Shown: positions 1-9,282, numbered from the stretch's first letter. The stretch is DNA of 64,000 bases from CAYFZO01 sp965211995 (GCA_965211995.1 OZ243040.1:1364001-1428000), one strand, 5' to 3'. Notes: generated by a model from the letters alone, not told the origin. Made by a program: numbers and translations.

Positions 1-90
1 GACGCAATCCTGAACGTTGCGCGCATGCGACTGGGTTTGCCAGCCGTGGAAATCACCGCCGTCGTATTCGATCCCCGCCGCGTATCTCAT
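1..90 (-). CDS. truA: tRNA pseudouridine synthase A, N-terminal 30 codons (partial)
   Basis: Reading the minus strand from an ATG at 90 gives MRYAAGIEYDGGDFHGWQTQ and then a segment ending in NVQDCV at the window edge. The pattern R-x-A-x-GIEYDG-x-x-F-x-GWQ...VQ is the conserved N terminus of TruA, which makes pseudouridine at positions 38-40 of the tRNA anticodon stem. The catalytic Asp lies beyond the edge. The gene starts 11 bases after the asd stop, in the same direction; asd followed by truA, often with fimV between, is a familiar proteobacterial order. The call rests on 30 residues, but the motif is distinctive. Confidence 0.85.
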   Translation of the reverse strand, partial: MRYAAGIEYDGGDFHGWQTQSHARNVQDCV

Positions 91-101
91 GCGCGCGCCG
101 C

Positions 102-1124
102 TTACAGATACTCGCGCAGCAGGATCTCCGCAATTTGCACGCTGTTGGTGGCGGCGCCCTTGCGCAGGTTGTCACTGACGACCCACAGATCGAGGCCGCG
201 CGGATGCGAGACGTCTTCGCGGATGCGCCCGACGAATACGTCGTCGCAGGCCGCCGCTTCGGTCGCCGCCGTCGGGTAACCGCCGTCCTTGCGCTCGTCG
301 AGCACGCTGACGCCGGGCGCACGCGCCAGCAACTCGCGCGCTTCAGCCGCCGACACCTCCTCGGCGAACTCGGCGTGCACCGCCTCCGAATGACCGTACG
401 CCACCGGTATCCGCACCGCCGTCGGATTGATCAAAACGTTTTCGTCCTTGAGGATCTTGCGCGTCTCCCACACCATCTTCATCTCTTCGCGGGTGTAGCC
501 GTTGTCCATGAACGCATCTATCTGAGGCAACGCGTTGAACGCGATCTGCTTGGGATACACGCGCGTCTCGGCGCGCCCGCCGTCGAGCAGCGCGCGGCTT
601 TGCGCGCGCATCTCGGCGAGCGCCGCCCGGCCGGTGCCCGACACCGCCTGATAAGTCGCGACGTTGACGCGGGTGACACGGAAGCGGTCGTGCAAAGGCT
701 TGAGCGCGACCACCATCTGTATGGTCGAGCAATTCGGGTTCGCGATGATGCCGGTGCGGGTGTAGTTTGCGATCTCCTCGGGGTTGACCTCGGGCACGAC
801 CAGCGGCACGGCGTCGTCGCAACGGAACTGCGAGGTGTTATCAATCACGACGCAGCCCGCGGCCACCGCGCGCGGGGCGTATTCCCGCGACACCGGCGCC
901 CCGGCCGAGAACAGGCCGATCCGCACCCGTGCAAAGTCGAACGCCGCGAGATCGCCGACCTCGACGTCGCGCCCCTTGAAACGCACGCGCTTGCCCGCCG
1001 AGCTCGCGCGCGCGAGCGGATAGAGTTCGGCGACCGGAAAATCCCGTGCCGCCAGCACGTTCAGCATCTGCTCGCCGACCGCGCCGGTGGCGCCGACCAC
1101 CGCGATATTGACGGGGCTATTCAT
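102..1124 (-). CDS. asd: Aspartate-semialdehyde dehydrogenase
   Basis: This 340-residue cytosolic enzyme reduces aspartyl phosphate to aspartate semialdehyde, the branch point for lysine, threonine and methionine. The N terminus has the NADP-binding GATGAVG loop at residues 11-17. The catalytic cysteine is in NPNCSTIQ (Cys132). The length matches the family's usual 335-345. The ATG at 1124 begins directly at MNSPVNIAVVGATG, so the start is secure. It follows leuB by 49 bases on the same strand and precedes truA. The threonine-branch enzymes hom and thrC lie about 4 kb upstream. Confidence 0.97.
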   Translation of the reverse strand: MNSPVNIAVVGATGAVGEQMLNVLAARDFPVAELYPLARASSAGKRVRFKGRDVEVGDLAAFDFARVRIGLFSAGAPVSREYAPRAVAAGCVVIDNTSQFRCDDAVPLVVPEVNPEEIANYTRTGIIANPNCSTIQMVVALKPLHDRFRVTRVNVATYQAVSGTGRAALAEMRAQSRALLDGGRAETRVYPKQIAFNALPQIDAFMDNGYTREEMKMVWETRKILKDENVLINPTAVRIPVAYGHSEAVHAEFAEEVSAAEARELLARAPGVSVLDERKDGGYPTAATEAAACDDVFVGRIREDVSHPRGLDLWVVSDNLRKGAATNSVQIAEILLREYL

Positions 1125-1173
1125 GGTTTATCAGTTTACCGAATATGTCCGCGCCTTGAGTGAAAACCGCCGT

Positions 1174-2241
1174 TTATGACGAACAAAATTCAGACACCAG
1201 GTCACCCATCTCACCGGTCGTCGCCAGGCGCGCGGACGAATCGAGGTCGGCGGTGCGCGCTGCGGCGAGCGCTTTGCGCACCGCGCGCTCGACGCGCTCG
1301 GCGGCGGCGTCTTCACCCAGCGAATGACGCAGCAGCATCGCGAGCGACAAGATCGCCGCGAGCGGGTTCGCCTTGCCGGTGCCGGCGAGGTCCGGCGCCG
1401 AGCCGTGCACCGGCTCGTACAAGCCCTTGCCGTCCGCGTTCAAAGACGCCGACGGCAAAATCCCAATCGAGCCGGTCAGCATCGCCGCGAGATCCGACAA
1501 AACGTCGCCGAACAGGTTGGCAGTCAGGATCACGTCAAACTGAGTCGGCGCAAGCACCAACTGCATCGCCGCGTTGTCCACGTACAAGTGCGTTAACTCG
1601 ACGTCGGCGTAGTCACCGGCCACCGCCGCGACCGTCTCGCGCCACAGTTTCGACACCTCCAGCACGTTGGCCTTGTCCACCGAGCACACGCGACCGTTGC
1701 GCCGCCGCGCGGCGGCGAACGCAACGTGCGCGACGCGCGCGATCTCGTCCTCGGCGTACACCATTGTGTTGAAGCCCTCGCGCAAGCCGCGCTCGTCGCG
1801 GCGCTCGCCGCGCGGTTCGCCAAAGTAGATGCCGCCGATCAACTCGCGCACGATCAGCACGTCGAGACCGGCGATCACTTCGGGCTTCAAGGTCGAGGCC
1901 GCGGCGAGTTCGGGGAACAACCGCGCCGGGCGCAAGTTCGCAAACAGGCCGAGCGCTTTGCGGATCGCGAGCAGACCGGCTTCGGGGCGCAAGGCCCAGT
2001 CGAGCGCGTCGTAGTTCGGGCCGCCGACCGCCCCCATCAAGACCGCGTCGCACGCGCGTGCGCGCGCAAGCGTCTCGTCGGGCAAAGGCCGGCCGCGGGC
2101 GTCGTACGCGGCGCCGCCGATGAGTCCGTGCTCGACCTCAAGCGCAAGCCCGCCGGCGCGCAACGCCGCGATAACCTTCTCGGCCTGCGCGATGACTTCG
2201 GGCCCGATGCCGTCCCCCGGCAGCAACAAGATTGAGGACAC
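1174..2241 (-). CDS. leuB: 3-isopropylmalate dehydrogenase
   Basis: The enzyme oxidises and decarboxylates 3-isopropylmalate to 2-oxoisocaproate, the third step of leucine synthesis, using NAD and a divalent metal. Family signatures are LLLPGDGIGPEV at the N terminus, DKANVLEVSKLWRE in the middle, and EPVHGSAPDLAGTGKANPLA near the C terminus. The reading frame stays open upstream into leuD, but that stretch is not LeuB-like. I place the start at the GTG at 2241, which begins VSSILLLPGDGIG and leaves a 7-base gap after leuD. This gives 355 residues, the normal length. Confidence 0.95.
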   Translation of the reverse strand: MSSILLLPGDGIGPEVIAQAEKVIAALRAGGLALEVEHGLIGGAAYDARGRPLPDETLARARACDAVLMGAVGGPNYDALDWALRPEAGLLAIRKALGLFANLRPARLFPELAAASTLKPEVIAGLDVLIVRELIGGIYFGEPRGERRDERGLREGFNTMVYAEDEIARVAHVAFAAARRRNGRVCSVDKANVLEVSKLWRETVAAVAGDYADVELTHLYVDNAAMQLVLAPTQFDVILTANLFGDVLSDLAAMLTGSIGILPSASLNADGKGLYEPVHGSAPDLAGTGKANPLAAILSLAMLLRHSLGEDAAAERVERAVRKALAAARTADLDSSARLATTGEMGDLVSEFCSS

Positions 2242-2248
2242 GGCGCGG

Positions 2249-2890
2249 TTACGACGACGGGAACAACCACGGCGCGCGCTCGGCACGACGGCGTTCGTAG
2301 TCACGAATGCGGTCGGCGAGTGCGAGCGTGAAGCCGATGTCGTCGAGGCCTGCGAGCAGGCGCCGCTTGTAGGACGGTTCGATCTCGAACGGCCATTCCC
2401 CGCCGTCGTCGCGCACGCGCTGCGCGTCGAGGTCAACGGTCAAAGCAAAGCCCTCGCGTGCCTCGGTGCGCGCGAACAATGCGTCCACCCGCGCCGCCGG
2501 CAGCGCCGCCGGCAACAGGCCGTTCTTGAGCGCGTTGGTGTAAAAGATGTCGGCGAATCCGGACGCGATCACGACGCGGAAACCGTACTCGAGCAAAGCC
2601 CACACCGCGTGCTCGCGCGAGGAGCCGCAACCGAAATTGTCGCGCGCGAGCAGGATCGAGGCACCGCGGTAGCGCGGACGGTTCAGCACGAAGTCCGGGT
2701 TCGGGCGGCGCTTTGAATGATCCTGCCCGGCTTCGCCCGGGTCGAGATAGCGCCAGTCGTCGAACAGGTTGGCGCCGAAACCGGTGCGCTCGATCGACTT
2801 CAAATACTGCTTCGGAATGATCGCGTCGGTATCCACGTTGCCGCGGTCGAGCGGCGCGACCAGGCCCCGATGGAGGCGAAACGACCGCAT
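2249..2890 (-). CDS. leuD: 3-isopropylmalate dehydratase small subunit
   Basis: LeuD (213 residues) is the swivelling domain of isopropylmalate isomerase and pairs with LeuC to convert 2-isopropylmalate to 3-isopropylmalate. Visible signatures are GLVAPLDRGNVDTDAIIPKQ near the N terminus and LARDNFGCGSSREHAVWALL near residue 80, the conserved substrate loop of the family. The ATG at 2890 lies 3 bases after the leuC stop, so translational coupling with leuC is likely. Length is typical for proteobacterial LeuD. Confidence 0.96.
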   Translation of the reverse strand: MRSFRLHRGLVAPLDRGNVDTDAIIPKQYLKSIERTGFGANLFDDWRYLDPGEAGQDHSKRRPNPDFVLNRPRYRGASILLARDNFGCGSSREHAVWALLEYGFRVVIASGFADIFYTNALKNGLLPAALPAARVDALFARTEAREGFALTVDLDAQRVRDDGGEWPFEIEPSYKRRLLAGLDDIGFTLALADRIRDYERRRAERAPWLFPSS

Positions 2891-2893
2891 GAC

Positions 2894-4315
2894 TCAGTGC
2901 TCCCTCGACGGCGGCCACACGCGAATATCAACAAAATGCCCCGCAATCGCCGCCGCGGTGGCCATCGCGGGGCTGAGCAGATGGGTGCGCCCGCCCTGCC
3001 CCTGGCGCCCTTCGAAATTACGGTTGGAAGTCGAGGCGCAGCGCTCGCCCGACTGCAAGCGGTCGTTGTTCATGCCGAGACACATCGAGCAGCCCGGCTC
3101 GCGCCACTCAAACCCCGCGTCGGTGAAGACTTTGTCCAGCCCTTCGGCCTCGGCCTGCAATTTGACCTGCCCGGAACCCGGCACCACCAGCGCCTGCTTG
3201 ATCGTCGCCGCGACTTTTCCGCCCGCGACGGCGGCGGCGGCGGCGCGCAAATCCTCGATGCGCGCGTTGGTGCACGAACCGATGAAGACCTTGTCGAGCA
3301 CGATGTCCTGGATCGCGGTGCCGGGCTTGAGATCCATGTATTCGAGCGCGCGGCGCATATCGCCGGCCTTGACCGGATCGGGCTGGGCGTCGGGGTCGGG
3401 TACACGCCCGCCGACGTCCGTCACCATCTCAGGCGACGTGCCCCAGGTCACTTGCGGCTCGATCGTTGCGGCGTCCACCTTGACTTCGCGCGCGAAAACC
3501 GCGTCGTCGTCGGATTGCAGACGCTCCCACTCGGCGAGCGCCTTCTCCCGCAACGCGCCGGCCGGCGCGCCGGGGCGCCCCGTGAGGTACTCGGCCGTGA
3601 CACCGTCAAACGCGATCATGCCGGCACGCGCGCCCATCTCGATGGTCATGTTGCACAAGGTCATGCGCCCCTCCATGGACAACCCGCGTACTGCGCCGCC
3701 GGCGTACTCGACCGCGCAGCCGCTCCCGCCGGCGGTGCCGATGCCGCCGATGATCGCAAGCGCCATGTCCTTTGCACAGACGCCGGGCTGCAATTCGCCC
3801 TCCAGGGCGACGCGCATGTCGTCGGCCTTCTTTGTCAGCAGGCATTGCGTCGCAAGCACGTGTTCGACGTCCGAAGTGCCGATCCCCATCGCCAGGGTCG
3901 CAAACGCGCCGTGCGTCGAAGTATGCGAATCGCCGCACACGACGGTCATGCCCGGCAAAGTCGCGCCCTGTTCGGGGCCGATGACGTGCACGATGCCCTG
4001 CCGCGGATCGCGGATGTCGTAGAAAGTGAGTCCGTGCTCGCGGCAGTTGCGCTCGAGCGCGGCGACCTGTTTGCGCGCCACCGGGTCCTCGATCTCCACG
4101 TCGCGCGCGGTCGTCGGCACGCTATGGTCGGGCACGGCGACGATGGACGACTTGCGCCACAAAGCCCTGCCGGCGAGACGCAGCCCCGCAAACGCCTGCG
4201 GCGAAGTCACCTCGTGAACCAGGTGCCGATCGATATAAATCAGGCAATAGCCGCCGTCCTCCTGATAAATCAGGTGGTCCGACCACAATTTGTCGTACAG
4301 CGTCCGCCCGGTCAT
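2894..4315 (-). CDS. leuC: 3-isopropylmalate dehydratase large subunit
   Basis: LeuC (473 residues) is the [4Fe-4S] aconitase-like subunit of isopropylmalate isomerase. The cluster cysteines are visible in FIGSCTNARIEDLR and in CSMCLGMNND. CGDSHTSTHGAFA is the family's substrate-binding motif. The N terminus TLYDKLWSDHLI matches known LeuC proteins, so the ATG at 4315 is the likely start. It is first in the minus-strand leuC-leuD-leuB-asd-truA run; no leuA is in the window. The 140 bases before it are the probable promoter region. Confidence 0.97.
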   Translation of the reverse strand: MTGRTLYDKLWSDHLIYQEDGGYCLIYIDRHLVHEVTSPQAFAGLRLAGRALWRKSSIVAVPDHSVPTTARDVEIEDPVARKQVAALERNCREHGLTFYDIRDPRQGIVHVIGPEQGATLPGMTVVCGDSHTSTHGAFATLAMGIGTSDVEHVLATQCLLTKKADDMRVALEGELQPGVCAKDMALAIIGGIGTAGGSGCAVEYAGGAVRGLSMEGRMTLCNMTIEMGARAGMIAFDGVTAEYLTGRPGAPAGALREKALAEWERLQSDDDAVFAREVKVDAATIEPQVTWGTSPEMVTDVGGRVPDPDAQPDPVKAGDMRRALEYMDLKPGTAIQDIVLDKVFIGSCTNARIEDLRAAAAAVAGGKVAATIKQALVVPGSGQVKLQAEAEGLDKVFTDAGFEWREPGCSMCLGMNNDRLQSGERCASTSNRNFEGRQGQGGRTHLLSPAMATAAAIAGHFVDIRVWPPSREH

Positions 4316-4454
4316 CGAAAATCTCCGCGTTGATTAAGACGCGTATTGTATCCAATGTGCGGCGGTGCGGGGTGAGTGAACTTGTCCGTCCGACTATTGC
4401 GATTGGCCGGCGCATGGGTGATCCGGTCACAGCCGCCGTACCCCTTGTGATCGT
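4316..4454 (-). promoter_or_regulatory. Probable leuC upstream region with weak -10
   Basis: These 139 bases separate leuC from the thrC-derived repeat array and should hold the promoter of the leu-asd run. On the minus strand TACAAT occurs at 4350-4345, 30 bases before the leuC ATG, and could serve as a -10. I see no convincing -35, leader peptide or attenuator. Confidence 0.35.
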
Positions 4455-5117
4455 GCGCCCCCCGCGCCCGGCAGCGTGCGCAACCCGGATCATTGCGGCG
4501 TGCAAACGCGCCGCACTTCGTCGAAGGTCGCCTCGACGCTGACGACGTTGCCCTGAGACCGACTGATCGCGGTGTCGGGATCCTTCAATCCGTGGCCGGC
4601 CGGCGTGCACGCTGCGCGCGCCCCCCGCGCCCGGCAGCGTGCGCAACCCGGATCATTGCGGCGTGCAAACGCGCCGCACTTCGTCGAAGGTCGCCTCGAC
4701 GCTGACGACGTTGCCCTGAGACTGACTGATCGCGGTGTCGGGATCCTTCAATCCGTGGCCGGTCGGCGTGCACACTGCGCGCCCCCCCCGCGCCCCCCCC
4801 GCGCCCGGCAGCGTGCGCAACCCGGATCATTGCGGCGTGCAAACGCGCCGCACTTCGTCGAAGGTCGCCTCGACGCTGACGACGCTGCCCTGAGACTGAC
4901 TGATCGCGGTGTCGGGATCCTTCAATCCGTGGCCGGCCGGCGTGCACGCTGCGCGCGCCCCCCGCGCCCGGCAGCGTGCGCAACCCGGATCATTGCGGCG
5001 TGCAAACGCGCCGCACTTCGTCGAGGGTCGCCTCGACGCTGACGACGTTGCCCTGAGACTGACTGATCGCGGTGTCGGGATCCTTCAACCCGTGGCCGGT
5101 CAGCGTGCACGCTACGC
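4455..5117. repeat. Tandem array of about 163 bp units copied from the 3' end of thrC
   Basis: The landmark GCAGCGTGCGCAACCC recurs at 4471, 4634, 4808 and 4971, giving periods of 163, 174 and 163. The 174 spacing contains an extra 11-base C-rich slip. The copy nearest thrC is real coding sequence: it holds the last 40 or so codons and the stop of thrC. The three downstream copies repeat these codons and the stop with only a few base changes, but have no start. They fill the thrC-leuC spacer. Long C runs punctuate each unit. The array may affect thrC mRNA ends or simply be duplication debris. Confidence 0.9.
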
Positions 5118-6114
5118 GCGCGCCCCGCGGGATGCGGCCGGCGCGGGCGTCCTTGATCAGGCCGGCGATCGAGATCGCCGACGCCGGCTCGCAGAACACC
5201 CCCTCGCACGACGCCAGCGTCTTCTGCGCCGCGAGGATCTCGGCGTCGCTACATTCGTCGAACCAGCCGCCGGATTCGCGCACCGCCGCTTCGGCTTGCT
5301 GCCAACTTTGCGGATTGCCGATGCGGATCGCGGTTGCGACGGTTTCGGGGTTGTCAACTTTGTGCCCGCGCAGGATCGGCGCGGCGCCGCTCGCCTGATA
5401 GCCGACCATCTTCGGGCGAGTCGCAGTGAACGCGGCGCCGGCGCGAAAAGCATCACCGAGCAAGTCGCGCGCGTGCGCCATGCACTCGCTGTCCTCGCCG
5501 GCGGCTTCGCAGTAACCCATCCAGTAGGCGCTGATGTTGCCGGCGTTGCCGACCGGAATGCAGTGGTAGTCGGGCGGCGCCCCCAGCGTTTCAACGATCT
5601 CGAAAGCGGCGGTCTTCTGCCCCTGCAAGCGGTACGGGTTGATCGAGTTGACGATCGCCATGCCCGCTTCTTCCGCCACTTCTTTGACCAACTGCATGCC
5701 CTGATCGAAGTTGCCCTTGATCTGGATGATGGAAGCCCCCTCGATCATCGCCTGCGCGAGTTTGCCCAGCGCGATCTTGCCCGCGGGGATGAGCACGAAA
5801 GCGGCAAGCCCCGCGCGCGCGGCATACGCGGCGGCCGACGCCGAAGTGTTGCCGGTGGACGCGCAGATGACGGCGCGCTTGCCCGCGTGCAACGCCTGGG
5901 TAACCGCCACCGTCATGCCGCGGTCCTTGAACGAGCCGGTCGGGTTAAGTCCCTCGTACTTGACGAAGATCTCGAGTTCGACGCCGGCCTTGGCGGGCAG
6001 GTTATGCAGGCGGATCAAAGGCGTCGAGCCCTCGTCGAGGCTCACGACGCGCGCGTCGGGCGGCAGCGGCAGACGTTCGCGGTAACGCGCGATCAGGCCG
6101 GCGGGTGCGCTCAA
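4990..6114 (-). CDS. thrC: Threonine synthase
   Basis: This 374-residue PLP enzyme converts O-phosphohomoserine to threonine. The PLP lysine is in NPTGSFKDRGMT (Lys63). ASTGNTSASAAAYAARAG and a phosphate-binding GNAGN are typical of the short threonine synthase class. The start is a TTG at 6114 overlapping the hom stop by four bases (TTGA). Family alignment supports it, because GLIARYRERLP is the usual N terminus and no ATG is nearby. The last third of the 3' end is the source of a downstream tandem array. The C terminus after TLTGHGLKDPDTAI is intact. Confidence 0.95.
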   Translation of the reverse strand: MSAPAGLIARYRERLPLPPDARVVSLDEGSTPLIRLHNLPAKAGVELEIFVKYEGLNPTGSFKDRGMTVAVTQALHAGKRAVICASTGNTSASAAAYAARAGLAAFVLIPAGKIALGKLAQAMIEGASIIQIKGNFDQGMQLVKEVAEEAGMAIVNSINPYRLQGQKTAAFEIVETLGAPPDYHCIPVGNAGNISAYWMGYCEAAGEDSECMAHARDLLGDAFRAGAAFTATRPKMVGYQASGAAPILRGHKVDNPETVATAIRIGNPQSWQQAEAAVRESGGWFDECSDAEILAAQKTLASCEGVFCEPASAISIAGLIKDARAGRIPRGARVACTLTGHGLKDPDTAISQSQGNVVSVEATLDEVRRVCTPQ

Positions 6115-7418
6115 TCCAGCGTCTCCACCCGGATCTTGACGGGCGGCGCGGTGACGAAATCAAAGGCTTCGATCTCGGTGAGCGCCGCGTCGAGATCACA
6201 TTCACGCACGCGGTAGGTCAGCAGCACCACCGGCACCGGCACACTGTCGCCCGATTCCTTTTGCAGCACCGCCTCGATGCTGATGTTGTGCTCGGCGAGC
6301 GCGTGCGTGACTTTTGCGAGCACGCCGACCTGCTCTTCGACCGTCAGGCGCAGGTAATACGCCGTCACCACCTCGGCGATGCCGATCACTTCGATGTCGG
6401 ACAGCGCGTCGGGCTGAAACGCGAGATGCGGCACGCGGTTGCCGGGGTCCGCGGTCAGCGCCCTGACCACGTCCACCAGATCGGCAACGACCGCCGAGGC
6501 CGTCGGCTCGGCGCCGGCGCCGGCGCCGTAATACAGCGTCGGCCCGACCGCGTCGCCGGTGACGACCACCGCGTTCATCACGCCCTCGACGTTCGCGAGC
6601 AGGCGCTTTTGCGGCACCAGCGCCGGGTGCACCCGCAACTCGAGACCGCCGTTGGTGCGTTTGGCGATGCCGAGATGCTTGATGCGGTAGCCGAGTTCAC
6701 CCGCGTAAACGACGTCCTGCGGGTCGAGACCGGCGATGCCCTCGACGTTGACGCGGTCGAATTGCAGCGGGATGCCGAACGCAATCGAGGCCATGATCGT
6801 CAATTTGTGCGCGGCGTCTATGCCCTCGACGTCGTACGCGGGATCGGCTTCGGCGTAACCGAGCAATTGCGCGCGCGCCAGCGCGTCTTCAAAAGACCGG
6901 CCCTCGCTGTACATCTCCGAGAGGATGAAATTGCCGGTGCCGTTGATGATGCCGACGAGCCACAGCACGCGGTTGCCCGACAGCCCCTCGCGGATCGCCT
7001 TGATGATCGGGATCCCGGCGGCGACCGCGGCCTCGAAAGCAACCACCGCGCCCCGGTCGGACGCCGCGGCGAAAATCTCGTTGCCGTATTGCGCAATCAG
7101 CGCCTTGTTCGCGGTGACCACGTGCTTGCCTGAGGCGAGCGCTGCGAGCACGAGTTCGCGGGCCGGACGCGAGCCGCCGATCAACTCGATGATGACGTCG
7201 AGCGAGTCGTCATGCACGACCGCAAACGGATCGGCGCCGACCTCGATACCGTCGAGCGCCGCCGGGCGCTGCTTGCCCGGGTCGCGCACCGCGGCCCTGA
7301 CCACCTCGATACCGCGACCGGCGCGGCGCACGATCTCATCGGCATTGCGACGCAGCACTTCGAGCGTACCGCAACCGACGGTGCCCAGTCCCAGGATACC
7401 GACCCGGACGGGCTTCAC
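6111..7418 (-). CDS. hom: Homoserine dehydrogenase with C-terminal ACT domain
   Basis: The 435-residue enzyme reduces aspartate semialdehyde to homoserine using NAD(P)H. The nucleotide loop GLGTVG is at residues 10-15. A catalytic-domain signature, EADPAYDVEGIDAAHKL, lies near residue 210. The last 80 residues form an ACT domain (YYLRLTVEEQVGVLAKVTHA), so feedback inhibition by threonine is expected. It starts at a GTG (7418) beginning VKPVRVGILGLG and overlaps thrC by four bases. There is no fused aspartate kinase. About 100 bases without features (7419-7521) separate it from alaC. Confidence 0.96.
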   Translation of the reverse strand: MKPVRVGILGLGTVGCGTLEVLRRNADEIVRRAGRGIEVVRAAVRDPGKQRPAALDGIEVGADPFAVVHDDSLDVIIELIGGSRPARELVLAALASGKHVVTANKALIAQYGNEIFAAASDRGAVVAFEAAVAAGIPIIKAIREGLSGNRVLWLVGIINGTGNFILSEMYSEGRSFEDALARAQLLGYAEADPAYDVEGIDAAHKLTIMASIAFGIPLQFDRVNVEGIAGLDPQDVVYAGELGYRIKHLGIAKRTNGGLELRVHPALVPQKRLLANVEGVMNAVVVTGDAVGPTLYYGAGAGAEPTASAVVADLVDVVRALTADPGNRVPHLAFQPDALSDIEVIGIAEVVTAYYLRLTVEEQVGVLAKVTHALAEHNISIEAVLQKESGDSVPVPVVLLTYRVRECDLDAALTEIEAFDFVTAPPVKIRVETLD

Positions 7419-7521
7419 GGCGGTCCCCCCGGCGTGACGCGACCGGCCCGACGCTGCGGTTTTTGGAGCGCGCGCACGACGCGCAGATCCCCCGCGACGC
7501 GGCGGACAACCGGACGATGCA

Positions 7522-8706
7522 TCACCTTGCCTCCTGAAACATGCGCTTGATGTTGCGCAACGCCTGCCTGATGCGGTGCTCGTTCTCGATCAGGCTGAAC
7601 CGCACGTAACCCTCGCCGTGGCGGCCAAAACCGGCGCCCGGCGACACCGCGACCTGGGCGCGGTTCAGCAGGTGCTTGGAAAACTCGAGCGAGCCCGCGT
7701 CGCGGTAAGGCGCGGGCACCGGCGCCCACGCGAACATCGTCGCCCGCGGCTTCTCGATCGCCCAGCCGAGTTTATTGAGTCCCTCGCACAACACGTCGCG
7801 CCTTTTGCGGTAGGTTTCCCTGGTCTCCTCGACGCAGTCCTGCGGCCCTTCGAGCGCCGCGATCGCCGCGACCTGGATCGGCGTGAACAGACCGTAGTCC
7901 AGATAAGACTTGATCTTTTCGAGTGCCGCAACCAACTCGCGACAACCGCACATAAAACCGACCCGCCAACCGGGCATATTATAGGTCTTGGATAGAGAAT
8001 AAAACTCGACCGCGAGTTCCGCGGCGCCCGGCACTTGCAGGATCGAAGGCGGACGGTAGCCGTCGAACGAAATCTCGGCGTAGGCAACGTCGTGAATCAC
8101 CCACAAGCGGTGCTCGCGCGCGAGTTCCACAACTTTCTCGAAAAACGGCAGTTCCACGCAGCGCGCGGTCGGGTTGCTCGGAAAGTTCAAGATCAACAAC
8201 TTCGGCTTCGGCCAGGCGTCGTGGATCAGTTTCTGCAGTTCGTCAAAAAAATCCGGTTCCGACAGCAGCGGCACGTACAGCACGTCGGCGCCCGCGATCA
8301 CGCAACTGTAGGGATGGATCGGATAGGCCGGCGCCGGCACCAGCGCACAGTCTCCCGGCTTCAGCATCGCCAGCATCAGGTGCGCGATGCCTTCTTTCGA
8401 GCCGATCGTGACGATCGCCTGCTCTTCGGGGTCGAGTTCGACGCCGAACCTGCGCCGGTACCAGTCGCACACCGCACCGCGCAGGCGCGGGATCCCGCGC
8501 GAGGACGAATAGCGGTGGGTGTCGTCCCGCTGCGCGACTTCGACCAGTTTGGCGACGACGTGCGCGGGCGTCGGGCGGTCGGGGTTGCCCATGCCGAAAT
8601 CAACGATATCGTCGCCGCGCGCCCGGGCTTCGGCCTTCAGCCGGTTGACGATCGAGAACACGTACGGCGGGAGCCGCTCGATCCTTTCAAATTGCCCGGT
8701 GTTCAT
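7522..8706 (-). CDS. alaC: Alanine-synthesising class I aminotransferase (AlaC type)
   Basis: This 394-residue fold-type I PLP aminotransferase most likely makes alanine from pyruvate and glutamate. Signatures are VDFGMGNPDRPTP near residue 35, ILNFPSNPTA near 172, the Tyr/Asp region HDVAYAEISFDGY near 206, and the PLP lysine in SLSKTYNMPGWR (about residue 240). The frame is open further upstream, but that part overlaps yqaA. The ATG at 8706 overlaps the yqaA stop as ATGA and begins MNTGQFERI. An alaC-hom-thrC order is common in betaproteobacteria. LL-diaminopimelate aminotransferase is a related alternative. Confidence 0.88.
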   Translation of the reverse strand: MNTGQFERIERLPPYVFSIVNRLKAEARARGDDIVDFGMGNPDRPTPAHVVAKLVEVAQRDDTHRYSSSRGIPRLRGAVCDWYRRRFGVELDPEEQAIVTIGSKEGIAHLMLAMLKPGDCALVPAPAYPIHPYSCVIAGADVLYVPLLSEPDFFDELQKLIHDAWPKPKLLILNFPSNPTARCVELPFFEKVVELAREHRLWVIHDVAYAEISFDGYRPPSILQVPGAAELAVEFYSLSKTYNMPGWRVGFMCGCRELVAALEKIKSYLDYGLFTPIQVAAIAALEGPQDCVEETRETYRKRRDVLCEGLNKLGWAIEKPRATMFAWAPVPAPYRDAGSLEFSKHLLNRAQVAVSPGAGFGRHGEGYVRFSLIENEHRIRQALRNIKRMFQEAR

Positions 8707-9278
8707 GCCAGGTACAGCGCCAACGCCAGCAGCACCAGCGCGGCGAGCGCGAGCCAGCCGTACACCTCGATGCGCCGCTCGATCACCGGCAGTACTCTCG
8801 GCCCCGCCCACTTCAGCAGCAACGCGACCAGAAAAAAGCGCGCGCCGCGCCCGGCCAGCGACGCGACGACGAACACCGCGAGATTTTGCCCGAGCGCGCC
8901 GGCGCCGAGCGTGAAAACCTTGTAGGGGATCGGGCTGAAGCCCGCGATGAAGACGACCGCCGCGCCCCATTCGTCGAACCACGCCGCCGCCGTCTCGTAG
9001 CGTTCCCAAAACGCGCCGCCCTCGAGCCACGGCGTGATCAGATCGAACGCGAAATACCCGAGCGCGTAACCCGCGACGCCGCCGCCGACCGAAAACAAAG
9101 TCGTCATCGCCGCGAGATACATCGCACGCTGCGGGCGCACCGCGCACATCGGCGCGAGCAGCACGTCGGGCGGCACCGGGAAGAAAGACGACTCGGCGAA
9201 ACTCAACGCGAACAGGTACTTGTCGGCGGCGGCACGCGACGACCAGGATTTCACCGTGTGATACAAAGGTGCGAACAA
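8703..9278 (-). CDS. yqaA: YqaA-family inner-membrane protein (DedA/VTT-like)
   Basis: The 191-residue protein has three to four hydrophobic segments and the family signature SFAESSFFPVPPDVLLAPM near residue 28. Further on is FIAGFSPIPYKVFTLGAGAL, the re-entrant glycine/proline loop of the VTT/DedA-like fold. The function of YqaA itself is unknown; relatives are linked to lipid scrambling or membrane homeostasis. The start is a TTG at 9278 that fits the family N terminus; a GTG eight codons in is possible. The stop overlaps the alaC start. It heads the yqaA-alaC-hom-thrC run. Confidence 0.85.
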   Translation of the reverse strand: MFAPLYHTVKSWSSRAAADKYLFALSFAESSFFPVPPDVLLAPMCAVRPQRAMYLAAMTTLFSVGGGVAGYALGYFAFDLITPWLEGGAFWERYETAAAWFDEWGAAVVFIAGFSPIPYKVFTLGAGALGQNLAVFVVASLAGRGARFFLVALLLKWAGPRVLPVIERRIEVYGWLALAALVLLALALYLA

Positions 9279-9282
9279 TGAC

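Noticed and set aside
2717..4333. 538-codon plus-strand ORF opposite leuC
   Set aside because: Antisense shadow of a gene with clear cluster cysteines; no recognisable domain.
4585..4983. Minus-strand arginine-rich ORFs in the thrC-derived array
   Set aside because: Out-of-frame readings of the thrC 3' copies; no start signal and no independent conservation.
7419..7521. Possible regulatory RNA between alaC and hom
   Set aside because: About 100 bases of GC-rich sequence with no convincing hairpin-plus-T-run, leader peptide or riboswitch core.
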